The notes under the pieces were generated by a model. That model made no database searches. It was not told where the DNA came from and worked only from the letters and a program-made list of their open reading frames with translations. Positions 14,872 through 24,070 of a DNA stretch of 64,000 nt are shown in pieces. Origin of the DNA: Caulobacter sp. X (lineage in GTDB: Bacteria; Pseudomonadota; Alphaproteobacteria; Caulobacterales; Caulobacteraceae). Both the position numbers and the translations under genes were made by a program. The stretch is taken from positions 1,798,001 to 1,862,000 of the forward strand of contig NZ_PEGF01000002.1 in NCBI RefSeq assembly GCF_002742635.1, written 5' to 3'. Position 1 is the stretch's first letter. Each line of letters begins with the position of its first letter.

Positions 14872-17316
14872 ATGCTCGACCTTCGCGAATACAATAAGCG
14901 CCCCGCGCGCTTGGCCGACTTCCTGCCCTGGGTGGCGCTCGTCGCGCCCGGCGTGGTGCTGAACAAGGACGGCGGCTTCCAACGCAGCGCCGCGTTTCGA
15001 GGTCCCGATCTCGACAGCTCGACCGACGCCGAGGTCGCCGCCGTCGCCGCTCGCCTGAACGGCGCCCTGCGGCGGCTGGGGTCGGGCTGGGCGATCTTCG
15101 TCGAGGCGCGCCGCGACCCCTCAGCGGCCTATCCCGATAGCGCCTTCCCCGACCAGGTCTCGGCCCTGGTCGACGAGGAGCGGCGGGCCGACTTCCTCGG
15201 AAGCGGCGACCACTTCGAAAGCCGCTACTTCCTCACCCTGAGCTATCTGCCGCCGATCGAACGGCGCGGGCGGTTCGAGGGCCTGTTCATCGAAGGCCGC
15301 AGCGGCGTCGAGATCGACTGGCGCGCCGAGCTGGCCGCCTTCGTCGATCGCACCGATCGCTTCCTGGCGCTGCTCGACGGCCTGATGCCGAGCCTGGCCT
15401 GGCTCGACGATGCGGCCACGCTCTCCATGCTGCACGGGGCGGTGTCGACGGCGCGCCAGCGCGTGGCCGTGCCCGAGGCGCTGGTTCATCTCGACAGCCT
15501 GTTGGCCACCGAACCCCTGGCCGGCGGTCTGGAGCCGCGCCTGGGTGTTGCGCACCTGCGGGTGCTGACCCTGGTCGGGTTTCCGCCGGCCACGATGCCG
15601 GGCCTGCTCGACGACCTCAACCGACTGGCCTTCCCCTACCGCTGGTCGACCCGGGCGCTGTGCCTGGACAAGACGCTCGCCACCGGTCTGCTGACCAAGA
15701 TCCGCCGCCAGTGGTTCGCCAAGCGCAAGTCGGTGCTGGTGCTGCTGCGCGAGGCCCTGACCCAGGAGCCCTCGGCCCTGGTCGACAACGACGCGGCCAA
15801 CAAGGCCGCCGAGGCTGACCAAGCCCTGCAGGATCTCGGCGGCGACGCGGTGGCCTATGCCTATGTCACCGCCAGCGTGGTGGTCTGGGATGACGACCCG
15901 GCGCGGGCCGACGCCAAGCTCGCCCTGGTCGAGAAGGTCATCCAGGGCCGCGAACTCACCGTCATCCGTGAAAGCGTCAATGCGGTCGAAGCCTGGCTCG
16001 GGACCATCCCCGGCCACGTCTACGCCAATGTTCGCCAGCCGCCGCTCTCGACCCTGAACCTGGCCCACCTGGCGCCGATGTCGGCGGTCTGGGCCGGGCC
16101 GCACCGCAACCGGCACCTGGACGGTCCGCCGCTGCTCTTCGCCCGCACCGCCGGCTCGACCCCGTTCCGGCTGAGCCTCCATGTCGACGATGTCGGCCAC
16201 ACCCTGGTCGTCGGGCCGACCGGGTCGGGCAAGAGCGTCCTCCTGGCGATGCTGGCCCTGTCGTTCCGCCGCTATGCCGGCGCGCAGGTCTTCGCCTTCG
16301 ACTTCGGCGCCTCTATCCGGGCGGCGGCCCTGGGGATGGGCGGGGATTTCCACGACCTCTCGGGCGAGAGCGGCAAGGCGCCGGTCCTGCAGCCGCTGTC
16401 CATGATCGACCAGCCCGAGGAACGAACCTGGGCGGCCGCGTGGCTGGCGGCGATCCTGGCGCGCGAAGGCGTGACGATCACCCCGACCGTGCGCGAGCAC
16501 CTCTGGGCGGCGCTGGGCAGTCTGGCCGGAGCCCCGGCGTCCGAGCGCACCCTGACGGGCCTCGTCGCGCTGCTGACCAGTCCGCCGCTGAAGGCGGCCT
16601 TGGCGCCGTTCGTCCTAGGCGGACCGCACGGGCGCCTGCTGGACGGCGTCGGCGAGCATCTGGGCGAGGCCGACGTCCAGGTCTTCGAGACCGAGGGCCT
16701 GGCCCGGGCCGGGGCGGCGCCGGCGGTGCTGGCCTATCTCTTCCACCGCATCGGCCGGCGCCTCGACGGCCGGCCGACCCTGATCCTGATCGACGAGGGC
16801 TGGCTGGCGCTCGACGACCCCGCCTTCGGGGCCCAGCTGCGCGAGTGGCTGAAGACCCTGCGCAAGAAGAACGCCTCGGTCGTCTTCGCCACCCAGTCCC
16901 TGGCTGACGTCACCAGCAGCCCCATCGCCGCGGCGATCATCGAAAGCTGCCCGACCCGGATCTTCCTGCCCAACCCGCGTGCCTTGGAGCCGCAGGGCGC
17001 CGAGGCCTATGGGCGGTTCGGGCTCAACAGCCGCCAGATCGAGATCCTCGCCCGCGCCACGCCGGCCCGCGACTACTACCTGCAATCGCGGGTCGGCGAC
17101 CGCCTCTTCGACCTGGGCCTGGGGCCCGTCGCGCTGGCCTTCTGCGCGGCCTCGTCGAAGGCCGATCAGGCCCTGATCGGCAAGATCCTGAAGAGCCACG
17201 GCAAGCGTGGCTTCGCCGCCGCCTGGCTGCGCGCCAAGCGCCTCAGCTGGGCCGCCGACCTCCTGCCGGGCGGATCGGCCGCTCCGGCGCCGATCTCCCC
17301 GGAGACTTCGTCATGA
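14872..17316 (+). CDS. trbE: TrbE, VirB4-like secretion ATPase
   Basis: This 814-residue protein starts MLDLREYNKRPARLADFLPW, the TrbE N-terminus. Walker A VVGPTGSGKSVLLAMLALSF lies near residue 446 and Walker B TLILIDEGWLALDD near 638, followed by KNASVVFATQSLADV. It is the large inner-membrane ATPase of the channel. The open frame extends further upstream as a shadow of trbC and trbD; the ATG two bases after trbD gives the family start. It overlaps trbJ by four bases. Confidence 0.93.
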   Translation: MLDLREYNKRPARLADFLPWVALVAPGVVLNKDGGFQRSAAFRGPDLDSSTDAEVAAVAARLNGALRRLGSGWAIFVEARRDPSAAYPDSAFPDQVSALVDEERRADFLGSGDHFESRYFLTLSYLPPIERRGRFEGLFIEGRSGVEIDWRAELAAFVDRTDRFLALLDGLMPSLAWLDDAATLSMLHGAVSTARQRVAVPEALVHLDSLLATEPLAGGLEPRLGVAHLRVLTLVGFPPATMPGLLDDLNRLAFPYRWSTRALCLDKTLATGLLTKIRRQWFAKRKSVLVLLREALTQEPSALVDNDAANKAAEADQALQDLGGDAVAYAYVTASVVVWDDDPARADAKLALVEKVIQGRELTVIRESVNAVEAWLGTIPGHVYANVRQPPLSTLNLAHLAPMSAVWAGPHRNRHLDGPPLLFARTAGSTPFRLSLHVDDVGHTLVVGPTGSGKSVLLAMLALSFRRYAGAQVFAFDFGASIRAAALGMGGDFHDLSGESGKAPVLQPLSMIDQPEERTWAAAWLAAILAREGVTITPTVREHLWAALGSLAGAPASERTLTGLVALLTSPPLKAALAPFVLGGPHGRLLDGVGEHLGEADVQVFETEGLARAGAAPAVLAYLFHRIGRRLDGRPTLILIDEGWLALDDPAFGAQLREWLKTLRKKNASVVFATQSLADVTSSPIAAAIIESCPTRIFLPNPRALEPQGAEAYGRFGLNSRQIEILARATPARDYYLQSRVGDRLFDLGLGPVALAFCAASSKADQALIGKILKSHGKRGFAAAWLRAKRLSWAADLLPGGSAAPAPISPETSS

Positions 17317-18029
17317 CCCTCACGCGCCGCCGTCTGGCGGTGGCCGTGGCCGCGAGCCTGCTCGCCGCCGCGCCGGCCATCCCTTCCGTGGCCTTCGCCC
17401 AATTCACGGTCTTCGATCCGACCAACTACGCCCAGAACGTCCTGCAGGCCGCCCGCGCCCTGCAGACCATCAACAACCAGATCAGCTCGCTGCAAAACGA
17501 GGCGCAGATGCTGATCGGCCAGGCCAAGAGCCTGGCCAGCCTGCCGTATTCGTCGCTGGCCGCGCTCCAGGCCCAGGTCGATCGCACGCGTGACCTGCTG
17601 GCCGAGGCGCAAGGCCTGGCCTTCGACGTCAGCCAGATCCGAGAGGCCTTCCGCACCCAGTACGGCGCGGTGGACCTCTCGGCCAGCGATGCGGTCCTGA
17701 CCCAGAGGGCTGACGCCCGATGGGGCGCGGCCGTGGCCGGCTTCCAGGATGCGCTCAAGGTGCAGGCCGGGGTCGTCGGCGGCATGGGCGCCAGCCGCGA
17801 CCAGCTGGCCAATCTGGTGACCCAAAGCCAGGGCGCGGAAGGCGGCCTCCAGGCGGCCCAGGCCGGCAATCAGCTTCTCGCCCTCCAGGCCCAGCAGCTG
17901 TCGGATCTGCTCGCGCTCAGCGCCGCCCAGGGCAGGGCGCAGGCGCTCGAAGCCGCCGATCGCGCCGCCGCCCGCGCCGACGCCAAGGCCCGCTTTTCCA
18001 AGTTCATGGGGAGCGCTGGCACGCCATGA
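17313..18029 (+). CDS. trbJ: TrbJ, VirB5-like conjugal transfer protein
   Basis: The 238-residue protein has a cleavable signal peptide (residues 1-30, ending VAFAQF) and a long helical periplasmic region beginning with the family motif FDPTNYAQNVLQAARALQTI. Coiled-coil segments dominate the C-terminus. TrbJ is a VirB5-type minor pilus component, also linked to entry exclusion in some systems. It overlaps trbE and the next gene by four bases each. Confidence 0.9.
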   Translation: MTLTRRRLAVAVAASLLAAAPAIPSVAFAQFTVFDPTNYAQNVLQAARALQTINNQISSLQNEAQMLIGQAKSLASLPYSSLAALQAQVDRTRDLLAEAQGLAFDVSQIREAFRTQYGAVDLSASDAVLTQRADARWGAAVAGFQDALKVQAGVVGGMGASRDQLANLVTQSQGAEGGLQAAQAGNQLLALQAQQLSDLLALSAAQGRAQALEAADRAAARADAKARFSKFMGSAGTP

Positions 18030-18241
18030 CCCGATCCCTCGTCTGGGGGACCGTACTGATCATTCTGCTGGGCGCCGCTGTCTTGGCGGGCGGGGCGTCC
18101 CAGCCATCATCGACAAAGGCGCCGGCCGCCGCCTCGCGCGATCCGGACCTGGCGCGCTGCCAGGCGCTCGGCGAGGCGGGCGCTGCGGACGCGCAATGCC
18201 GCGCGGCCTGGGCGCGGTTCTTCGGCGGGGCCGCGTCATGA
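18026..18241 (+). CDS. TrbK-alt-like putative entry-exclusion protein
   Basis: A 71-residue protein with an N-terminal hydrophobic segment (residues 5-24) and two cysteines in a DLARCQALGE...DAQCRAAWARFFGG tail, the pattern of the alternative TrbK family found between trbJ and trbL. It probably blocks redundant entry of the same element into the host. Start and stop codons overlap trbJ and trbL. The exclusion role is inferred from position and family. Confidence 0.75.
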   Translation: MTRSLVWGTVLIILLGAAVLAGGASQPSSTKAPAAASRDPDLARCQALGEAGAADAQCRAAWARFFGGAAS

Positions 18242-19500
18242 GCGACGTCGGCGTCATCGATCGCTTCTTCGACACCTTCAACCGGTACCTCGACAGCGGG
18301 TTCGGCTTGCTGGGCGGGGAGGTGGCGTTCCTCTCCACCACCCTGGTGGCCATCGACGTCACCCTGGCGGCGCTCTTCTGGGCCTGGGCCTCGAACGAGG
18401 ACGTCCTGGCCCGGCTGATCAAGAAGACCCTGTATGTCGGGTTCTTCGCCTTCCTGATCGGCAACTTCCAGACCCTCAGCCTGATCGTCCTGAAGAGCTT
18501 CTCCGGACTGGGGCTGAAGGCCTCGGGCGCCGGGATATCGGCCGAGGACTTCCTGCGACCCGGCAAGCTGGCGGCGCTCGGCGTCTCGTCCTGCAAGCCG
18601 CTCCTGGAGGCGGCCGCCGAGCTGGGCGGCTTCCCGGGCTTCTTCGAGAACATCGTCCAGATCGTCGTCCTGCTCCTGGTGGCGCTCTTCGTCATCGTCG
18701 CCTTCTTCATCATCGCCGTTCAGGTCTTCGTGGTGCTGATCGAGTTCAAGCTGGTCACCCTGGCCGGCTTCGTCCTCGTGCCCTTCGGCCTCTTCGGACG
18801 TACCGCCTTCCTGGCTGAGAAGGTCCTGGGCAACGTCGTCGCCAGCGGCGTGAAGGTCATGGTGCTGGCCATCGTCGTCGGCATCGGCTCCTCGCTGTTT
18901 TCCGAATTCACCAGCGCCGCCGCCGGCCAGCCGACCTTGGAAGAGGTCCTGGCCATGGCCCTGGCGGCCCTGACGCTCCTGGGCCTGTCGATCTTCGGAC
19001 CTGGCGTAGCCTCGGGCCTGGTGTCGGGCGCGCCGCAGCTGGGCGCCGGTGCGGCCGTCGGCACGGGGCTGGTCGTCGGTGGCATGGCGATGGCCGGCGC
19101 GGCCGCCGCCCAAATGGTCGCCACGGGCGTCGGCAGCTCCGGCGCCGGCGCGGCCGCCGCCGCCGCGGGTGGGGGACGCGCCCCGCCGGCTGGCGGGGCG
19201 GCCCCGGCCGGTGGTTCGCCGCCGAACCCGCCGCAAGGGGGCGGTGGGGCGGCCAGTTCGGGCGGAGCCTCCTCGCCACCACCGCCGCCTCCATCCGGCG
19301 GACCTAGCGGGCAGGGCGGTTCGAGCGCGCCCAGCGGCCCGAACACGCCTGGCGATGCGACCGACCAGCCCGCCTGGGCCCGCGATCTCGAACGTCGCCA
19401 GACCATGACCCATGGCGCGGCCATGGCCGTCCACGCCGCCGGCAGCGGTGACGACCACAGCGCCGGCGCGGCGCCCAGCCTTTCGGAGGACAGATCATGA
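18238..19500 (+). CDS. trbL: TrbL, polytopic VirB6-like channel protein
   Basis: The 420-residue protein has the family start GVIDRFFDTFNRYLDSG and about six hydrophobic segments up to residue 300. The last 120 residues are low-complexity, rich in Gly, Ala and Pro (for instance PPQGGGGAASSGGASSPPPP), and probably disordered. TrbL forms part of the inner-membrane channel. It overlaps both neighbours by four bases. Confidence 0.9.
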   Translation: MSDVGVIDRFFDTFNRYLDSGFGLLGGEVAFLSTTLVAIDVTLAALFWAWASNEDVLARLIKKTLYVGFFAFLIGNFQTLSLIVLKSFSGLGLKASGAGISAEDFLRPGKLAALGVSSCKPLLEAAAELGGFPGFFENIVQIVVLLLVALFVIVAFFIIAVQVFVVLIEFKLVTLAGFVLVPFGLFGRTAFLAEKVLGNVVASGVKVMVLAIVVGIGSSLFSEFTSAAAGQPTLEEVLAMALAALTLLGLSIFGPGVASGLVSGAPQLGAGAAVGTGLVVGGMAMAGAAAAQMVATGVGSSGAGAAAAAAGGGRAPPAGGAAPAGGSPPNPPQGGGGAASSGGASSPPPPPPSGGPSGQGGSSAPSGPNTPGDATDQPAWARDLERRQTMTHGAAMAVHAAGSGDDHSAGAAPSLSEDRS

Positions 19501-20183
19501 CCCTGCTCAAGGGACCCGCGCGCTATGGCGAGACGCCCGCGCCCGAAACCCCGTACCAGCGCCACGGCCAGGCCTGGGACGACCTGCTGGGCGCCGCCCG
19601 CGTCCAGGCCTTCAACTGGCGCCTGATGGCGTTGGGTCTGCTGACGCTGAGTGGCGGGCTCACCGCTGGGCTGGTGACCTTGTCCCTGCGGGGCGGGGTC
19701 ACCCCCTGGGTGGTCCAGGTCGATCATCTGGGCGAGCCCCGGGTCGTCGCCCCCGCGATCCAGGGCGCGCGGCCGACCGACGCCATGATCGCCTGGACCC
19801 TGGCGCGGTTCATCACCGACGTGCGCACCATCTCCACCGATCCGGTGTTGATGCGCCAGGCCTGGCTGCGGGCCTACGACTTCACCTCGACGGACGGCGC
19901 GGCCGCGCTCTCCGACCATGCCCGGCGGGCCGATCCCTTCAGCCAGGTCGGCAAGACCCAGGTGACGGTGGCGGTGACCAGCGTGGTGCGCGCCTCGCCC
20001 GACAGCTTTCGCCTGGCCTGGACCGAGCAACGCTTCGCCGATGGCCAGCTGGTCGCCACCGAACGCTGGACGGCGATCCTGACCGTCACCCTGCGGCCGC
20101 CGCGCACCGCCGAGGGCCTGCGCAGCAACCCGCTGGGCGTGTTCGTCACGGCCCTGTCCTGGTCCAAGGAGTTCGGCGCATGA
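19497..20183 (+). CDS. trbF: TrbF, VirB8-like inner-membrane protein
   Basis: This 228-residue protein has the cytoplasmic lead PYQRHGQAWDDLLGAARVQA, one membrane helix (residues 40-60) and a VirB8-type periplasmic domain with NPLGVFVTALSWSKEF at the C-terminus. It nucleates assembly of the secretion channel. Overlaps of four bases with trbL and trbG. Confidence 0.92.
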   Translation: MTLLKGPARYGETPAPETPYQRHGQAWDDLLGAARVQAFNWRLMALGLLTLSGGLTAGLVTLSLRGGVTPWVVQVDHLGEPRVVAPAIQGARPTDAMIAWTLARFITDVRTISTDPVLMRQAWLRAYDFTSTDGAAALSDHARRADPFSQVGKTQVTVAVTSVVRASPDSFRLAWTEQRFADGQLVATERWTAILTVTLRPPRTAEGLRSNPLGVFVTALSWSKEFGA

Positions 20184-20959
20184 CCCGTCTGATTTTTTCG
20201 GCGGGCCTTGCCTGCGCCCTGCTGTCCTCGACCGTCTGGGCGGGACCGAGAACTGTGGATCCGGCGCTGGCCACCCCAGCCGGCATGCAGCCCTTCCCCT
20301 GGTCGGACACCGGCGTCTATCCGGTGATCGCCATGCCAGGCCGGATCACCGACATCGTCCTGGAACCGGGAGAGGCGCTGGTCGAAACGGGCGCGATCGC
20401 GGCGGGGGACACCGCCCGCTGGACGATCGGCGACACGACGAGCGGGACCGGGGCGCAGCGCCGCGTCCATGTCCTGGTCAAGCCGACCGAGCCGGACCTG
20501 TCGACCAACCTTCTGATCAACACCGACCGGCGCACCTACTATCTGGAACTTCGCGCCTCATCCCGGACCTGGCAGGCCCAGGTCTCCTGGGTCTATCCGG
20601 TCAGCCCGCCGGTGCTGGTCGAGGCGCCGCCCGTGGCGGCCGAGCTTGATCTGTCGCGGGTCAATCGCGGCTACCGCATCGAGGGCGACCATCCGCTCTG
20701 GCGGCCGCTGGCGGTCTTCGACGATGGTCACCGCGCCTATGTCGAGTTCGGGCCGGGCGTCGTCCTGGACGACCTGCCGCCCCTCTATCGCCTGGGCGTC
20801 GACGGCAAGACCAGCGAGATCATCAACTACCACATCGAGGGGCGGCGGATCGTCGTCGAGCGGCTGTTCGATCGGGCTGAGCTGCGTTTCGGGATCAAGC
20901 GCCAGGCCCAGCGCGTGCGCCTGATCCGCCAGGCCGCCAGTGTGGAGGCGGTCCGATGA
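20180..20959 (+). CDS. trbG: TrbG, VirB9-like outer-membrane complex protein
   Basis: The 259-residue protein has a signal peptide (residues 1-21) and a VirB9/CagX beta domain: TDIVLEPGEAL, VHVLVKPTEPDLSTNLLINT, RTYYLELRA, and at the C-terminus FDDGHRAYVEFGPGVV. With TrbI it forms the periplasmic/outer-membrane core of the channel. The open frame extends upstream only as a shadow of trbF. Overlaps trbI by four bases. Confidence 0.92.
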   Translation: MTRLIFSAGLACALLSSTVWAGPRTVDPALATPAGMQPFPWSDTGVYPVIAMPGRITDIVLEPGEALVETGAIAAGDTARWTIGDTTSGTGAQRRVHVLVKPTEPDLSTNLLINTDRRTYYLELRASSRTWQAQVSWVYPVSPPVLVEAPPVAAELDLSRVNRGYRIEGDHPLWRPLAVFDDGHRAYVEFGPGVVLDDLPPLYRLGVDGKTSEIINYHIEGRRIVVERLFDRAELRFGIKRQAQRVRLIRQAASVEAVR

Positions 20960-22104
20960 GCGACGAGCGCACCCAGGCCGAAGAGGCCATCGCCAAGACC
21001 CTGCGGCTGCGTGGATCGCCCGCGCCCGTGGCCCGTCTGTCGCGCCGCGCCCTGATCATCGGCAGCACCGCCATCGCCATCATCCTGTTCGGCGCCGTCA
21101 GCTGGTCGATGCTGGAGCATCGCCGGGCCGCCCCGCCGCGGGCCGAACCGCCGCCGGTGGCGACGCCGTCGGAACGGGTCACGGCCCTGCCGCGAGGCTA
21201 TGCCGGCCCCGCCGGCGTGCCGGCGCTGGGGCCGCCACTGCCCGGTGACCTGGGGCGGCCCATCCTGGCGGCGCAGCGCGCGGGCGCGATGTCGGATGCG
21301 CCGCTGGCGTCGCCCTCGGAGGCGTCGGTTTCGTCGCCCGCCCCGCCGCGGGCTCCGGTCGATCCGGACCGCGAGGCGCGCGCGGTGGTGCGGCGCGCGG
21401 CCCAACAGAGTGGCCTCTTCGCGGCGGGGCGGGCTGATCGCGGCGGCCAGGCCTCGCCGGCCGTAAAGCCCGAGGTCGCCGGGCCAGACGCCAGGACGAC
21501 GAGCGTGGAGCGTCTTCAGGCGCCGGCCTCGCCCTATGTGCTGCAGGCCGGCGCGGTGATCCCCGCCGCCCTGGTCACCGGCCTGCGGTCGGACGCGCCG
21601 GGTCTGGCCATCGCCCAGGTCACCCAGGACGTCTACGACAGCCTCGGCGGTGGCTTCCTGCTGATCCCGGCGGGCGCGCGGCTGGTCGGGGAGTATGAGG
21701 CGGAGATCCGGGTCGGACAGAGCCGCCTGCGGGTGGCCTGGACCCGGCTGATCCTGCCATCAGGCCGCTCCATCGTGCTCGACAAGCTCCCGGCCGCCGA
21801 CGTGCAAGGCATGGCCGGCCTGCAGGATGGCGTCGATCGCCACAGCGGCCGGATCCTGGCGGCGGCGGGCCTTTCGACCGTGCTGGCGATCGGGGCCGAG
21901 ACCGGCTCGTCGAGCGACGAGTCCAGCCTGGTCCGAGCCATTCGACGTGGCGGCGCCGACGCCGTCAGCGATGTCGGGCGCCAAGTCGTGGGCCGCAGTC
22001 TCGACCGCGCGCCGACCCTGACCATCCGCCCCGGGGCGCCGCTGCGCGTCCTACTCAGCAAGGACCTCGTCCTTGAGCCCTACCGCGTGGGAGCCCGTCC
22101 ATGA
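20956..22104 (+). CDS. trbI: TrbI, VirB10-like channel protein
   Basis: The 382-residue protein has a short cytoplasmic part, one membrane helix (about residues 29-51), a Pro/Ala-rich periplasmic linker and the VirB10 C-terminal beta-barrel domain: VLQAGAVIPAALVTGLRSD, GGGFLLIPAGARLVGEY, VAWTRLILPSGRSIVL. It spans the periplasm and links inner and outer parts of the channel. Overlaps the DUF2274 gene by four bases. Confidence 0.92.
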   Translation: MSDERTQAEEAIAKTLRLRGSPAPVARLSRRALIIGSTAIAIILFGAVSWSMLEHRRAAPPRAEPPPVATPSERVTALPRGYAGPAGVPALGPPLPGDLGRPILAAQRAGAMSDAPLASPSEASVSSPAPPRAPVDPDREARAVVRRAAQQSGLFAAGRADRGGQASPAVKPEVAGPDARTTSVERLQAPASPYVLQAGAVIPAALVTGLRSDAPGLAIAQVTQDVYDSLGGGFLLIPAGARLVGEYEAEIRVGQSRLRVAWTRLILPSGRSIVLDKLPAADVQGMAGLQDGVDRHSGRILAAAGLSTVLAIGAETGSSSDESSLVRAIRRGGADAVSDVGRQVVGRSLDRAPTLTIRPGAPLRVLLSKDLVLEPYRVGARP

Positions 22105-22325
22105 ATAAGCTGAAACTGCGTCCGCTGGAGGACGAGACCCCGGTCAAGATGACGGTGGACGTTCCGGCCGCCACCCACCGCAACCTCGTCGCCTACGCCC
22201 AGGCCCACGCGACCCAGACCGGCGGCAAGGCGGCCGAGCCGGTTCGCCTGATCGTGCCAATGCTCGACCAGTTCATGGCCACCGACCGCGCCTTCGTGCG
22301 CGGGCGGCGGGGGCGCGCCGAGTAG
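22101..22325 (+). CDS. DUF2274 protein ending the trb block
   Basis: A 74-residue protein matching DUF2274, which follows trbI in many of these elements: KLRPLEDETPVKMTVDVPAA, then HRNLVAYAQAH and VRLIVPMLDQFMATDRAF. The strand-helix-helix pattern suggests a ribbon-helix-helix DNA-binding protein. It is the last overlapping gene of the trb series, so it may be an autoregulator; this is inference. Confidence 0.8.
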   Translation: MNKLKLRPLEDETPVKMTVDVPAATHRNLVAYAQAHATQTGGKAAEPVRLIVPMLDQFMATDRAFVRGRRGRAE

Positions 22326-22385
22326 GCCGGGGCATCAAGGCGACTGTGCTTTGACGGGCGCGGTCCCTCGACGTTAGCCTTGGAC

Positions 22386-22592
22386 ATGGCCAAACCGCCC
22401 AAATCGTTGGATGACGTCGACTGGGAGACGGCCTCGCGCCACCTGATCGAGGCCTTTCCCGGCGCCAGCCTCGCCGAGGTCGTGGCTCGCGCCGAAATGG
22501 CGGCCGTCACGCTGGATCACGTGGGCAAGCCCCGCGAGGCGGAATCCATGCGGCGCGCGGCCCGGCACATCCGCAAGAAGGTCATGAACTAA
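22386..22592 (+). CDS. Small hypothetical protein
   Basis: A 68-residue mostly helical protein (MAKPPKSLDDVDWETASRHL start; EAESMRRAARHIRKKVMN end). The ATG is preferred over an in-frame TTG six bases upstream. No family is recognised. It lies just after the trb block and is convergent with the Mrr-like nuclease gene. Confidence 0.55.
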   Translation: MAKPPKSLDDVDWETASRHLIEAFPGASLAEVVARAEMAAVTLDHVGKPREAESMRRAARHIRKKVMN

Positions 22593-22620
22593 GCCCGGCC
22601 GGGGCCGTGGCGAGGTGGTC

Positions 22621-23985
22621 TTAGGCCGTTTCGCCGCCCTCAGCCGGCGTGGGAGTGGGCGGCCGGCGCAGCGGGCTGGCGTTGAACTCGGCGATCCGAG
22701 CCACGCGTTCGGCATGGCGGCCTTGGGCGTCGATCTTCCGGAACGCCGAGACCTTGGCGAACACCGTCAGCATGGCTTCCAGGTTTTCCAGGGTCGGTTC
22801 GGCGTCGAACAGCGGACAAGTGACCTCGTCGTTCAGCGCGAAGCCGACCTTGCAGGGCGCCCCTGTGCGCTCCAGGCGAAGGTGGGCGGTCGGGTCCTCA
22901 AGACGCGGCAAGCCCCTTTGGTCCAGCCGCCACCAGTAGTCTTCGACCTCGTCGCCGTCTTCGGTACGCAGGGCGTGCAAGGTCGTCGTGAACCGCTGAC
23001 AGTCGGACGAACAGACCTCCTGCAGTTCGCCCAGCAGCTGGTCGATGATCGGCATCAGAAGCATGCTCTGGACGACATCGGGGTAGGGATTGTCGGGATC
23101 GCCCGCCATCAGCACCCGCAGCAGCTCCGTGACGGCGGTCGGGCCGAAGGCCTGCAGGGCGACCAGCACGACATAGGCCTGGGCGCGCAGCAGCGGCTCG
23201 GATCTTTGACCGGCGTCTTCGGCGCGTTGGATCAGATAGAAGATGTTGGCGATGGCGTATTGGAGGGTCTCGGCCAGCTTGGCCTTGTCGAGGTCGGCGG
23301 CCCAGGGCCGCTGCGCGATCGAGCCGGCCGCGAACTCGGTGGCGATCAGCGCAAAAAGCGTCATGCCGTCCAGGTCGACTTCGCGCCGGGCGGCCCAGAA
23401 CTCGGCCAGCAGCTTGGGGGCGACGAATTCGAGCCGGCCCCAGAACCGATCCTTGGCCGCTTTGACCCGGCCCTCCAAGCTCAGCGCCTGGGCGAACAAG
23501 CGCATGACGACCTGCGGCTGGCGCGACAGCATCCGCTCCAGCGTCACGCCGTCCCACAGCTGCACGACCGGCGTGGGGTGCGCCTGCTGCCAGCGCACCA
23601 CCCAATCACGGGTGGGGTTGGTGAAGGTCGTGTTGGTGACGATGACGATGTAGTCGAGGCCAGGCTCGCCCAGCGCGTTGTTGACCGCCGCCTTGACCTG
23701 GTCGGCCTCCAGCGTCTTGGAGCGGCCCTTGCATTCGAACCACCATCGCTTGCGGTCCATGTCGCCAGCCGGGGTGAGCGCATAGAAGGCGGCGGCCAGG
23801 TCGCGGCCGCCATCAGCGGCCCCGCCGCCCGTGCCGCCGACCCGCCATTCCAGGTCCTGCGCCCCCATGGCGTCGAGCAGCCAGTAGACGCATTCCTCCA
23901 GGTCCTTGCCCAGCAGGGTGTCGAACCGGATCTCCGAGGGGATCACCCACGGCGTGTCGCCGTCGGCCGCCGCTTCTTCGGTCAT
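22621..23985 (-). CDS. Mrr-like restriction endonuclease domain protein
   Basis: The N-terminal 150 residues of this 454-residue protein form an Mrr-type PD-(D/E)XK nuclease: GGRDL (Asp62), WWFECKGRSK (Glu84, Lys86), followed by VKAAVNNALGEPGLDYIVIV and the TFTNPTRDW segment. The remaining 300 residues, with the VVQLWDGVTLERMLSRQPQV helix after the nuclease, are helical and unrecognised. No methyltransferase is adjacent, so a modification-dependent nuclease or a restriction-like defence effector is likely. The substrate is unknown. Confidence 0.7.
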   Translation of the reverse strand: MTEEAAADGDTPWVIPSEIRFDTLLGKDLEECVYWLLDAMGAQDLEWRVGGTGGGAADGGRDLAAAFYALTPAGDMDRKRWWFECKGRSKTLEADQVKAAVNNALGEPGLDYIVIVTNTTFTNPTRDWVVRWQQAHPTPVVQLWDGVTLERMLSRQPQVVMRLFAQALSLEGRVKAAKDRFWGRLEFVAPKLLAEFWAARREVDLDGMTLFALIATEFAAGSIAQRPWAADLDKAKLAETLQYAIANIFYLIQRAEDAGQRSEPLLRAQAYVVLVALQAFGPTAVTELLRVLMAGDPDNPYPDVVQSMLLMPIIDQLLGELQEVCSSDCQRFTTTLHALRTEDGDEVEDYWWRLDQRGLPRLEDPTAHLRLERTGAPCKVGFALNDEVTCPLFDAEPTLENLEAMLTVFAKVSAFRKIDAQGRHAERVARIAEFNASPLRRPPTPTPAEGGETA

Positions 23986-24070
23986 GGACTGCAGGTCTCG
24001 TTGGCCGAGTCGGCCTCGGCGTGGGAGGCAGGATGTCGAACCTGGCCGAGGGCTTCAACGGCCCGCTCGG

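Noticed and set aside
15121-16500. A 459-codon minus-strand open frame inside trbE
   Set aside because: It is antisense to the trbE coding sequence, with Gly/Arg/Gln-rich low-complexity translation and no family features.
18720-20030. Long minus-strand frame across trbL and trbF
   Set aside because: Antisense shadow of the GC-rich trbL tail; overlaps two well-supported genes completely.
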